64,000 nucleotides of DNA from Sulfitobacter undariae (GTDB lineage Bacteria > Pseudomonadota > Alphaproteobacteria > Rhodobacterales > Rhodobacteraceae), in NCBI RefSeq assembly GCF_014196805.1, contig NZ_JACIEI010000011.1, forward strand, positions 1 to 64,000, written 5' to 3'. A program made the position numbers and the translations under genes. Below the pieces are notes generated by a model. That model saw nothing but the letters and a program-made list of their open reading frames with translations. It was not told where the DNA came from and searched no databases. Numbering within the stretch: the stretch's first letter is position 1; each line of letters opens with the position of its first letter. Below, piece after piece: positions 1-7,614 of the stretch.

Positions 1-477
1 CGCTCCATGGAGAAACTCCCTTATAATCCATCTGTCAGGGCTGAATCTCAGATCAGGGGCTCACAAGGAAGGTGGGGTGGGCGCACCGCTTACTGTAGAC
101 TCTCATCACGTCTGCAAAGCTTTTGCTCTGAAGGTCTGCGCGATCTTCCGATGTGTTGCAGGGGATGTCGTGGAGTATTTGTTTCCTCAGGTCCTCAATC
201 CTCGGCTGCCGCAGTGCTCTCATTTCAAGCTTTCTAATAAAACGTTCCGGTTGTTCGTATGTTAGCCGCAGTCGAAGTTGTATTCGATAAATAAAGCGGA
301 CATTTGTACAACTCGCAGCATCGGCCATTCCGGGCTCGAAGCGGAGTTTAGCTGCAATTTGCACCCATGACCGCTTTCGGGAAAAGACAAATCTATGCGC
401 CGAAATTTCACAACCAGATGGCTTTTAAAAAAACGTGGCCTTGGGGTAGCGTTGGAAAAATTGTTTGGAGATTATTG
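1..477. other. Stretch with no confident gene
   Basis: No recognisable gene. A GTG-started minus-strand frame at 364-53 (103 codons) has a protein-like composition, rich in Arg, Leu and Glu towards its C-terminus, but no known motif and no clear ribosome binding site. Overlapping plus-strand frames are short and Cys/Ser rich and look spurious. It could be the degenerate tail of a gene or insertion element lying outside the window. Confidence 0.3.
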
Positions 478-972
478 ATGAAGTTTGTTTGAATCGCTTT
501 GGCGCTTGGTTTGGCTGGATGTGTTACAAGCGAGCCATCTGTTAATAACACGGGACGTCCTGCGCAGGGGGCTTTGAGTACGGCAAGCCAAGATGCCACC
601 GCTGCGTTTATAACTGCATGTATTAACACTTCAAAGGATCCGAACGCAGCGCTGCCAGCTTTGCTATCACTCGGTTTTAAAGAAATAGGTACGCGCAAAG
701 GGATGCGACGTTTTAAGAGCGCCACGGCGACCGCTGCTCTTTCAAGTGATTCAAATGGTGGTGGGCTGGGCCAATGTTCGGTCACGCCCAAAGGCGGTAA
801 TTTTCCTTCCAGTGTGGCTGCCCTTAATCAACAAATTGGTCGTGCAACAATCTCGGCAAAAAAACTCTCAGGTGAAGCGGCTTGGCTAATCGGGGCCACA
901 GGCGCCATCGCGATAGTCGCGCGCCAAGAGGGTGCATTTACACGCACACAGTCCAACGTTCTTAGCAACTGA
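478..972 (+). pseudogene. Small lipoprotein gene broken by an in-frame TGA in the signal peptide
   Basis: The ATG at 478 follows a good ribosome binding site (GGAG at 467-470). It opens MKFV, then TGA at 490-492, then continues in the same frame as IALALGLAGCVTS. That is a lipoprotein signal peptide with lipobox LAGC, whose Cys would be lipidated. The frame stays open to 972 and gives a mature protein of about 150 residues rich in Ala, Thr and Ser, with no domain I recognise. Restarting at the TTG at 499 would leave a signal peptide with no positively charged n-region and no Shine-Dalgarno at the right distance. The gene is therefore probably inactivated, unless the TGA is a sequencing error or is read through. 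Confidence 0.7.
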
Positions 973-1038
973 ATATCTGATCATTTAAGAAACTAGTATG
1001 AAACGACTTGTAACAGTACCGATTTTTCTAGCGACAGC

Positions 1039-1056
1039 TCGGTACGATTGTACCGA
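1039..1056. repeat. Perfect 7-bp stem-loop in the gap after the broken lipoprotein gene
   Basis: TCGGTAC and GTACCGA flank a 4-base loop (GATT). No T-run follows, so it is not a standard terminator. It lies inside a 21-codon open frame (ATG 998 to TAA 1063) that begins like a signal peptide and then stops, which may be the stub of a second decayed gene. Nothing else is recognisable between 973 and 1215. Confidence 0.35.
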
Positions 1057-1215
1057 AGTCTAAGACGTCCAAGCGTTAAATCGCGTTCGTCAACTCTGGG
1101 GGAATGGTTGGTTCCGCCAGAGGTGTCGTTGATAATATCCGTTTGCATCAGCCGTTCATTGCACCCAGACAGTTTTCCAAAAAATTACTGTTAGCGAACG
1201 CCAGCAGGCCGTGTC

Positions 1216-1698
1216 TCAGCCGATTTTCATAACAATGCAGGTGGTGGAGCCTGTGGCGTAGAGTTTGCCGTCTTCGACGCCTCTGATTTCGCCATGTGCA
1301 ACGCCGGTTGAACGGCCCACGTGGTCCGCGATGCCTGTGCAATCTACGGTCATGCCCAAGGGGATCGAACGCAGGATGTTAATCTTGTATTCCAAGGTGG
1401 TGTAGACCGATCCGCGCGGCACCCGTGTCATGACAGCGCAGGCCATGGCGCTGTCCAAAAGCGTGCCGTACCAGCCGCCGTGTACGGTGCCCATCGGGTT
1501 GGTCATGGAGAATTCGGGTGTGCCGCGGAACACGCAGTGGCCTGCTTCGACGCTGTGTAATGTATAACCGATGGTTGCGCCGATGGGTGGGCCAGGGTTG
1601 GTGCCATCCAGAATTTTTTGCATGAATTCCAAACCGCTGAGTTCAAGCGCTTCGGACGTGCTGAGCAGATCGGCGGGGGATGTGGCGATACGTGGCAT
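1216..1698 (-). CDS. PaaI-family hotdog thioesterase
   Basis: A 160-residue protein of the hotdog-fold acyl-CoA thioesterase family (PaaI/YdiI type). Such enzymes hydrolyse acyl- or aryl-CoA thioesters, often as housekeeping for degradation pathways. The family signature TVHGGWYGTLLDSAMACAV, with its HGG motif and the Asp of the central helix, is present, followed by the usual strands (YTTLEYKINILRSIP). I chose the Met at 1698 because GGAG lies 6-7 bases upstream; a longer frame up to 1743 lacks family character. It ends 60 bases downstream of metF on the same strand and may share its transcript. The exact substrate cannot be told from sequence. Confidence 0.85.
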   Translation of the reverse strand: MPRIATSPADLLSTSEALELSGLEFMQKILDGTNPGPPIGATIGYTLHSVEAGHCVFRGTPEFSMTNPMGTVHGGWYGTLLDSAMACAVMTRVPRGSVYTTLEYKINILRSIPLGMTVDCTGIADHVGRSTGVAHGEIRGVEDGKLYATGSTTCIVMKIG

Positions 1699-1759
1699 AG
1701 GGGACTCCGAGTGTGACGTTTGCCACAGCCTAGAGCCCCGCAATGGCGCGTGGCAAATG

Positions 1760-2626
1760 TTACGCCACGTTTGAAAGGTCGGATTGTGGTGTCACACCCA
1801 ATGCGCGGCAGACATTGCGTGTCAATTCGGGGCGGTTGAGGGTGTAGAAATGCAGGGCGTCGACGCCTTCCGCCACCAATTCGCTGCACATTTCGGTGCA
1901 AAGTGTGGTGGAGAGCAGTTCGGTCCGGCCATCGCGTTCGGCAGCACGGTAGGCTTCGTCCATCCACTCGGGGATGTTTGTGCCACACATGGCAGCGAAT
2001 TTACGGGCCGAATTCCAGTTGGTGATCGGCATGATGCCCGGCACGATGGGTTTGGTGATACCTGCGGCAGCGCATTGATCGCGAAAGCGTAAGAAGCTTT
2101 CTGTTTCAAAGAAGAACTGCGTCAGAGCTTCATCCGCACCTGCGTCAAACTTGCGTTTGAGGTATTGGATATTGGCGTGCTGGCTGACCGCGTCAGGGTG
2201 GCTTTCGGGATAGGCGCCTACGCGGATGGTGAATTTATCCAGCAAGGCCAAAGCCTCAATCAGCTCAACCGAGTTTTTGAACCCTTCGGGATGGGGGGTG
2301 AATTTGGACGCGCCGCCTTCTGGATCACCGCGCAGGGCGACGATTTCGGTCACACCGGCGGCGTGAAACTTCTCGGCGATTTCCATGGTCTCGGCGACGC
2401 TGGCACCAACGCATGTCAGATGCGCAGAGACGGGCAGCTTGGACGTGCGGTGCAGCACATGGGCGGCGTCATGGGTCAGATCACGAGTGGTGCCGCCAGC
2501 GCCGTAGGTGACAGAGAAAAACCGTGGTTCAAGCGGCGCCAGAGCCTGTGCCGTGTCCCACAGCTTGAACGCAGCATCGACGGATTTCGGTGGAAAGACT
2601 TCGAATGATACGGCGGGGGTTGTCAT
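1760..2626 (-). CDS. metF: 5,10-methylenetetrahydrofolate reductase
   Basis: Reduces 5,10-methylene-THF to 5-methyl-THF with FAD, supplying the methyl group for methionine synthesis. At 288 residues from the Met at 2626 it matches bacterial MetF (about 290). Motifs visible in order are FEVFPPK near the N-terminus (catalytic Glu), FFSVTYGAGG, HLTCVG, ALRGDPEGG, GAYPESHP, FFFET and PGIMPITNW, all typical of the MetF TIM barrel. The frame extends 16 codons further upstream, but the family begins at about MTTPAVSFEVFPP. It is divergent from a MetR-type LysR gene with paired palindromes between them, so homocysteine-responsive activation by that regulator is likely. Confidence 0.95.
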   Translation of the reverse strand: MTTPAVSFEVFPPKSVDAAFKLWDTAQALAPLEPRFFSVTYGAGGTTRDLTHDAAHVLHRTSKLPVSAHLTCVGASVAETMEIAEKFHAAGVTEIVALRGDPEGGASKFTPHPEGFKNSVELIEALALLDKFTIRVGAYPESHPDAVSQHANIQYLKRKFDAGADEALTQFFFETESFLRFRDQCAAAGITKPIVPGIMPITNWNSARKFAAMCGTNIPEWMDEAYRAAERDGRTELLSTTLCTEMCSELVAEGVDALHFYTLNRPELTRNVCRALGVTPQSDLSNVA

Positions 2627-2672
2627 GACTGGCATCCTTGTTGATTTCACCCCTTGTTGCATAGTATTGCGC

Positions 2673-2723
2673 ATGAGACAAATTCATAACTCTCATCATT
2701 TACATGAGTCCAGCCTCATGAGG
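2673..2723. promoter_or_regulatory. Candidate MetR operator region between metF and metR
   Basis: The 105-bp divergent intergenic region holds an inverted repeat ATGAGA-N12-TCTCAT (2673-2696) and a perfect 10-bp palindrome CCTCATGAGG (2714-2723) just before the metR start. ATGAG/CTCAT half sites recur several times (also at 2704-2708). This arrangement is typical of LysR-type operators that serve a divergent target and the regulator itself. Assigning it to MetR is inference from position. Confidence 0.55.
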
Positions 2724-2731
2724 GATTTAAC

Positions 2732-3637
2732 ATGCATATCGAATTTCGCCATCTGCGTACCATCCAAGCCATTGACCGTGCAGGCGGTTTGGCCAAAGCG
2801 GCAGAGATGATGAACATCACCCAATCCGCGCTGAGCCATCAGGTGAAGGGGTTGGAGGACCAAGCAGGGGTCGAGCTGTTTGTGCGCCGTTCCAAGCCGT
2901 TGAAACTGTCTCCGGCGGGGCAGCGGCTGTTGAAGCTGGCAGAGCAAGTGTTGCCGCAGGTGGCGGCGTTGCAAGATGAGTTCAGCGGTCTGCGAGAGGG
3001 CAGCACCGGCCGCATGCACATCGCGATTGAGTGTCACGCGTGTTTTGAGTGGCTGTTTCCCGTGCTGGAGCAATTTCGCCGCAGCTTTGGCGAGGTAGAT
3101 GTGGATATCCGCCCCGGTCTGGCGTTCGACGCGCTGCCTGCGCTGTTGCGGCAGGAAGTGGATTTGGTGATTTCCTCGGACCCAGAAGAGATTGATGGTG
3201 TCGATTTCATCGAGTTGTTTGATTACAAAGCGGTTTTTGTCGCAGCTAGCACACATCCTTTGGCCAAGAAGCCCTATGTAGAAGCAGAGGATTTCCGTGA
3301 CGAGACGTTGATCACGTATCCGGTAGAGCGCACAAGGCTGGATGTCTTTAGCCAGTTGTTGATCCCTGCCAAAGTGGAACCCGCACACATTCGGCAGGTG
3401 GAATTGACGGCGGTCATCTTGCTGTTGGTTGCATCTAATCGCGGTGTGTCTGTGCTGCCGGATTGGGTGGTGCGCGAGGTGAAATATTCCTCGGATTATG
3501 TGACACGGCCTTTGACCAAAGGGGGGATCACGCGCAGGCTTTATGCTGCGATCCGCAGGGAAGACCGTGAAAAGCCGTTTATGCAGGAATTATTGGGATT
3601 GGCGGGGAAAGAGGCGCGTAAGCTACAGGCGGTTTGA
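2732..3637 (+). CDS. metR: LysR-type regulator, MetR-like
   Basis: A 301-residue LysR-family activator. The N-terminal winged helix-turn-helix (about residues 3-62) reads HLRTIQAIDRAGGLAKAA then QSALSHQVKGLE. The C-terminal effector domain carries IAIECHACFEWLFPVL, a segment characteristic of MetR, which senses homocysteine. The protein is transcribed divergently from metF, the classical target. The start at 2732 opens directly into the conserved MHIEFRHLRTI. It probably activates metF and represses its own gene. Confidence 0.88.
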   Translation: MHIEFRHLRTIQAIDRAGGLAKAAEMMNITQSALSHQVKGLEDQAGVELFVRRSKPLKLSPAGQRLLKLAEQVLPQVAALQDEFSGLREGSTGRMHIAIECHACFEWLFPVLEQFRRSFGEVDVDIRPGLAFDALPALLRQEVDLVISSDPEEIDGVDFIELFDYKAVFVAASTHPLAKKPYVEAEDFRDETLITYPVERTRLDVFSQLLIPAKVEPAHIRQVELTAVILLLVASNRGVSVLPDWVVREVKYSSDYVTRPLTKGGITRRLYAAIRREDREKPFMQELLGLAGKEARKLQAV

Positions 3638-3704
3638 CTGGTTTGATATCTGCCACATCACGTGCATCTGGCGCTATGGCTTAGCGTATTTGAGGGTAAC
3701 GATT

Positions 3705-4349
3705 ATGAGCGAAACTGAACTATTCCTGACGCCATTGCCTGAGGCGGTAGAGCGTGCGGTTGCCATCGCCCAAGAAGCCCTGAGCGAAGCGGGGGGGCAG
3801 ATGGTGGAGAAGGCGTATCAAGACCAAACCGAGCGGATGCTGGCGGGGTTGGATATGACGATGGAGGAGCTGGATAAGCTGGGTGCGCCGACATCCTGGA
3901 TCGGGCCTATGGCTGAACGTGTGCAAGATTGGTGGTGGGATAAAACCGCTGCGTTCAAAGACAGCGAAGAGGATGCAGATGAGGATGAGCTGGCGTTAAT
4001 GTTCTTCATGCCCATTCCAGTGCTACAGACCTGCCCGTTGCAAGAGACGCCTTTGGAGTATGATGAAGTTGATGAAAAAATGGCTGCCGCGGCATCGGAG
4101 ATTATGGCGGCCATAACCCAAAGGACCGATTGGCAACCTGTACCGTTCCAACAGCCGGAACCTGACTTTGAGAGTGAATTTGACAATCCAATGGAGCAGG
4201 TTTTAGGGGTTTGGAAAACGCGCGAAGATGACGGGTTTCTTGTTCTTATTGATAGTTTTGAAGAAGATCCGATGCTTATGGGGAATGCTATTGGGTTGGT
4301 GCATCTGGTTGGCGAAGGATGCTCAAATTTTTCGGCACGGTTGCAATAA
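3705..4349 (+). CDS. Acidic hypothetical protein
   Basis: A 214-residue protein of unknown function. The ATG at 3705 is preceded by GAGGG at suitable distance; the longer open frame upstream (from 3543) overlaps metR and reads as noise. The sequence is very acidic, with a run SEEDADEDELALMFF in the middle and clusters of Glu and Asp towards the C-terminus. There is no signal peptide or membrane segment. It follows metR by 67 bases on the same strand but there is no functional link I can support. It is probably cytoplasmic. Confidence 0.65.
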   Translation: MSETELFLTPLPEAVERAVAIAQEALSEAGGQMVEKAYQDQTERMLAGLDMTMEELDKLGAPTSWIGPMAERVQDWWWDKTAAFKDSEEDADEDELALMFFMPIPVLQTCPLQETPLEYDEVDEKMAAAASEIMAAITQRTDWQPVPFQQPEPDFESEFDNPMEQVLGVWKTREDDGFLVLIDSFEEDPMLMGNAIGLVHLVGEGCSNFSARLQ

Positions 4350-4419
4350 GGCACCCAAGCCGGCCCTAAACACAGCGGTCGGAAGCTGTTTGTGCTGAGG
4401 GGGAATGCTGCACAAAGGC

Positions 4420-4448
4420 ACGCGCGCCACCTGTTCGGCGGCGCGCGT
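4420..4448. terminator. Stem-loop between convergent genes
   Basis: A perfect 9-bp stem, ACGCGCGCC (4420-4428) with GGCGCGCGT (4440-4448), and an 11-base loop, followed on the plus strand by CTTGTTTT. It sits between the convergent ends of the acidic hypothetical gene and the MDR reductase gene and probably ends transcription from the plus strand, perhaps from both. Confidence 0.6.
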
Positions 4449-4459
4449 CTTGTTTTGGG

Positions 4460-5488
4460 TTAGATGACTTTTACCATGGCTTTGCCAGTGTTGCCGCCTG
4501 TGAGCAGCTTGATAAAGGCGTCTGGCGCATTTTCCAGACCTTCGGTGATGTCTTCTTGCACAGCAATGTCGCCCTTTGCGATCATCGGGCCAACTGCTTT
4601 GTGGAAATCACCGAGGCGGTTCCAGAAGTTGGAGATGATGAAGCCGTTCACGCTGAGTGAGCTGACGAGGATGTGACGCCAGATTTGTTGACCTGACAGG
4701 CCGTTGTCGACTTCGGAGGTGCCGTTGTACCATGCGATCATGCCGCAGATAGGAATACGGCCATGAAGGTTCATCAGGGGCAATACTGCTTCCAGCACTT
4801 TGCCGCCGACGTTTTCAAAGTAGATGTCGATGCCTTTGGGGCAGGCGGCCTTGAGGTCTTTGCGCAAGGCAGAGGCGGTATCATAGGCGTAGTGGTCAAG
4901 GCATTCGTCAAAGCCGAACTGCTCAACCGCCATTTTGCATTTATCCGGCCCCCCTGCGATGCCCACAACGCGCAGGCCCATGGATTTGGCGACTTGACCC
5001 ACCATAGAACCAACAGGGCCTGTGGCCGCTGCAACAACAAGTGTTTCGCCTGATTTTGGTCTGCCAAATTCGGTCAGGCCCAACCATCCCGTAAAGCCGG
5101 GCATGCCCATAACACCAAGCGAATAGGTGATAGGAGCGGTTTTCGGGTCTACTTTGGCAAGACCTGTGGCGGGAACTGCGGCATGTGTGGCCCAACCAAA
5201 GCCGCCCATGACAAATTCACCTACTTCAAAACCGTCTGCATTGGAGGCGATGATTTCGCCGACCGAGCCGCCTTCCATTTTGCCATCAACGGGGATGTTG
5301 GCAGCGTAGGATTTCGAATCATCCATGCGGCCGCGCATATAAGGGTCGAGCGACATATAGTGAACGCGCACAAGGACTTCGCCTTCACCCGGTGTGGGGA
5401 TTGGCAGTTCTTCGAGGCGGAAGTTTTCAGGAGTTGGCGCACCGTTGGGGCGGCTGGCGAGGGCAATCTGTTTCATCATTTCAGTCAT
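4460..5488 (-). CDS. NADP-dependent oxidoreductase, MDR family (leukotriene B4 dehydrogenase type)
   Basis: A 342-residue zinc-free medium-chain dehydrogenase/reductase, similar in type to leukotriene B4 12-hydroxydehydrogenase and bacterial YncB/CurA enzymes, which reduce activated carbon-carbon double bonds of enones with NADPH. Seen are the N-terminal GroES-like part with HYMSLDPYMRGRM, the nucleotide-binding motif AATGPVGSMVGQVAK, and YFENVGG and GRIPICGMIAWYN, all hallmarks of this subgroup. The start at 5488 has AAGGAG six to seven bases upstream. Much of the open frame beyond the start is spurious. The physiological substrate is unknown. Confidence 0.9.
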   Translation of the reverse strand: MTEMMKQIALASRPNGAPTPENFRLEELPIPTPGEGEVLVRVHYMSLDPYMRGRMDDSKSYAANIPVDGKMEGGSVGEIIASNADGFEVGEFVMGGFGWATHAAVPATGLAKVDPKTAPITYSLGVMGMPGFTGWLGLTEFGRPKSGETLVVAAATGPVGSMVGQVAKSMGLRVVGIAGGPDKCKMAVEQFGFDECLDHYAYDTASALRKDLKAACPKGIDIYFENVGGKVLEAVLPLMNLHGRIPICGMIAWYNGTSEVDNGLSGQQIWRHILVSSLSVNGFIISNFWNRLGDFHKAVGPMIAKGDIAVQEDITEGLENAPDAFIKLLTGGNTGKAMVKVI

Positions 5489-5626
5489 GGGGGCTCCTTT
5501 TGTTTCATTGCAACGGTAGTGCAGTTGAATCGAGGTGCAAGGGGCACGCTGCGTCACTGGGTCTTGGCTTTTTGTGGGCTTCGTCCTATGAGGACGTTTA
5601 ATCCATTCAGAAAAGGCCGAAATGAC

Positions 5627-6412
5627 ATGGTTGGCAGTGCAAATCTTAACATCATGATCAAAGCCGCGCGCAGAGCCGGCCGCGCCTTGGTTAAAGACTT
5701 TCGTGAAGTAGAACAGCTTCAGGTATCCATGAAAGGTGCGGGCGATTTCGTCAGCCGTGCGGATATCAACGCCGAGAGCATCCTTAAGGAAGAACTGCGC
5801 GGTGCGCGTCCGACTTATGGCTGGATCGCCGAAGAGGGCGGTGCAGAAGAGGGCGAAGACCCAACACGCCGTTGGATCGTTGATCCGCTGGACGGCACCA
5901 CCAACTTCTTGCACGGCTTGCCGCATTGGGCAGTGTCCATCGCGCTAGAGCATAAAGGCCAGATCGTCGCGGGGGTTGTTTTTGACGCCGCTAAAGACGA
6001 AATGTTTTATGCCGAGAAGGGGGCAGGTGCATGGCTGAACGAGAGCCGCTTGCGCGTGTCGGGCCGCAACAAGATGATCGAATCAATCTTTGCAACGGGG
6101 ATTCCTTTTGGCGGACGTTCGGACCTGCCAGCCACGTTGCAAGACATGGCGCGTATTGCGCCGACCTGCGCAGGCGTGCGCCGCTGGGGCGCTGCGGCGC
6201 TTGATTTGGCTTATGTCGCTGCGGGGCGCTATGATGGGTTCTGGGAACGTCGTTTGAACGTTTGGGATCTGGCCGCTGGTGTGATCATCGTGAAAGAAGC
6301 CGGTGGGTTGGTCGAAGCGATTAATCCGCGCGGTGATGTGTTGGTTGACGGTGAAATCATTGCCTCCAATGAAGCGATCTTTACCAACTTCTCCAAAGTT
6401 GTGCGCGGCTGA
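5627..6412 (+). CDS. suhB: Inositol monophosphatase family protein (SuhB-like)
   Basis: A 261-residue Mg2+-dependent phosphatase of the IMPase superfamily. The metal-binding residues are present: Glu69-Glu70 in WIAEEGG, Asp86 and Asp89 in the motif WIVDPLDGTTNFLHG, and the C-terminal WDLAAG. It would dephosphorylate inositol-1-phosphate or related sugar phosphates; in E. coli the homologue also acts in rRNA transcription. I set the start at ATG 5627, where protein similarity begins. The gene is divergent from the MDR reductase and convergent with the GFA gene, with a single base between the two stops. Confidence 0.9.
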   Translation: MVGSANLNIMIKAARRAGRALVKDFREVEQLQVSMKGAGDFVSRADINAESILKEELRGARPTYGWIAEEGGAEEGEDPTRRWIVDPLDGTTNFLHGLPHWAVSIALEHKGQIVAGVVFDAAKDEMFYAEKGAGAWLNESRLRVSGRNKMIESIFATGIPFGGRSDLPATLQDMARIAPTCAGVRRWGAAALDLAYVAAGRYDGFWERRLNVWDLAAGVIIVKEAGGLVEAINPRGDVLVDGEIIASNEAIFTNFSKVVRG

Positions 6413-6413
6413 T

Positions 6414-6785
6414 TTAGCTGCGATCTGACGGATGGTTGACGCCATCCGTCCAAGGGAGCGGTTCATGCTCCCATGTGTTTACACCCTCGATACAGCCCAG
6501 ATTGATTCCGCATTGCGCAGGGTCACTACGGCGTTGATGGTAGAGGTAGATGCCACAGGTTTTGCAAAAATAATGTTTCGCGGTGTGTGTTCCCCAACTG
6601 TAGAGTTGTAGGGAGTCCGCGCCTTTGATGACCTGTACGCTGGCGGTTGTGGCCGTAACGGCGGCAGCCTGACGGCGTGCGCAAAACGAACATGTACAGC
6701 GGGCGGCATCGGTGAGCCCGTTTGGCACTGTGGCACTGATCGCACATGCGCCGCAGTGGCAGCTGGCGGTGATGTCCATGCTCAT
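6414..6785 (-). CDS. GFA-family zinc protein
   Basis: A 123-residue protein of the GFA/CENP-V-like family (named after the glutathione-dependent formaldehyde-activating enzyme). The zinc ligands are visible as CHCGAC near residue 10, CTCSFCARR near residue 31 and CKTCGIY near residue 74. Members bind Zn and in some cases glutathione; most have no proven reaction. The start codon overlaps the rhomboid stop codon as ATGA, so the two are co-transcribed and translationally coupled. The last codons form an inverted repeat (6427-6435 with 6442-6450, 6-base loop) that may help end transcription. Confidence 0.87.
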   Translation of the reverse strand: MSMDITASCHCGACAISATVPNGLTDAARCTCSFCARRQAAAVTATTASVQVIKGADSLQLYSWGTHTAKHYFCKTCGIYLYHQRRSDPAQCGINLGCIEGVNTWEHEPLPWTDGVNHPSDRS

Positions 6786-7522
6786 TTGCGTTTTACCTTG
6801 GGCAAGGAACTGGGCAGGATATATTGCGCCTCAGGGTGGGGCGGGTGGCCGTCGGTAACGCGCCAGAAACGCGGGCCACCAAGGCGCAGCCATAGGGGCA
6901 AGGACAGCAGGATACCTGCGATGAACCCCCCTGCATGGGCCCAATAGGCAACGCCCCCTACACCCGCAGGGGTGCCGATACCGCCGACAAATTGCATACC
7001 AAACCAGAGCATCAGCATGATCCACGCCGGGATTGGAAAGATCCGAAAGAAGATGATGAAAAACACAAAGATATCGACTTTGGCTTTGGGAAACAGCAAC
7101 AGATAACTACCCATGACGCCCGCAATAGCACCAGATGCGCCCACCATCGGGACATAGGATGTGGGATCGGTTGCGACTTGGGCGAGGCCCGACAGGACGC
7201 CTGCCAGCAGGTAGAATCCCAGAAAGGGCATGTGGCCCATCTCGTCTTCAACGTTGTCACCAAATATCCACAAAAACAACATGTTGCCTGCCAGATGCAT
7301 GTAACCTGCATGAAGGAATTGTGAGCTGAGCAGCGCGCCGAGGCCGTCACCTGCCATCACACGGCGCGGCAGCAGAGCGTAATTGTAATAGAACAGATTA
7401 AGCGCCTGTTGATCCTCGGAAATCGGCAACATGCTGAGAAAAATGCCGATGTTTGCGGCCATCAGCGCGTAGGTCACATAGGGAATGCGGCCAGAAGGGT
7501 TATGATCACGGATTGGAAACAT
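6782..7522 (-). CDS. Rhomboid family intramembrane serine protease
   Basis: A polytopic inner-membrane serine protease of about 246 residues. The catalytic Ser is in GASGAIAG and the His in WAHAGG; conserved HLAGNMLFLWIFGDNVED precedes them, with about six hydrophobic segments. Rhomboids cut transmembrane helices of substrate proteins. I prefer the start MFPIRDHNPSG (7522), where the family begins; an in-frame ATG at 7564 would add 14 residues, and neither has a strong ribosome binding site. It lies upstream of the GFA gene in a two-gene operon with an ATGA overlap. Confidence 0.9.
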   Translation of the reverse strand: MFPIRDHNPSGRIPYVTYALMAANIGIFLSMLPISEDQQALNLFYYNYALLPRRVMAGDGLGALLSSQFLHAGYMHLAGNMLFLWIFGDNVEDEMGHMPFLGFYLLAGVLSGLAQVATDPTSYVPMVGASGAIAGVMGSYLLLFPKAKVDIFVFFIIFFRIFPIPAWIMLMLWFGMQFVGGIGTPAGVGGVAYWAHAGGFIAGILLSLPLWLRLGGPRFWRVTDGHPPHPEAQYILPSSLPKVKRK

Positions 7523-7579
7523 AAGCGCCACGTTCTGCGATTGCTGTGCGGGCGTCAAGGCCATGTTCTGGCGAGGTTT

Positions 7580-7605
7580 CCCCGCGCGGTGTGATCCGCA
7601 CGGGG
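7580..7605 (-). terminator. Hairpin downstream of putA
   Basis: CCCCG and CGGGG (7580-7584, 7601-7605) enclose a second stem GCGG/CCGC (7586-7589, 7596-7599) with a single mismatch between them and a 6-base loop. It lies just after the putA stop codon on the minus strand. There is only a weak downstream A/T tract, so termination is a suggestion. Confidence 0.4.
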
Positions 7606-7614
7606 AGGCGTAGT

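Noticed and set aside
53-364. Minus-strand 103-codon frame with protein-like composition
   Set aside because: GTG start without a ribosome binding site and no recognisable motif; kept only as a remark in the entry for 1-477.
478-492. TGA as a selenocysteine codon
   Set aside because: It falls within a signal peptide at residue 5 and there is no selenoprotein family match or visible SECIS-like hairpin just after it.
5183-5626. Long in-frame extension upstream of the inositol monophosphatase family gene
   Set aside because: It lies antisense to the MDR reductase gene, is Cys/Phe/His rich, and has no family similarity; the real start is ATG 5627.
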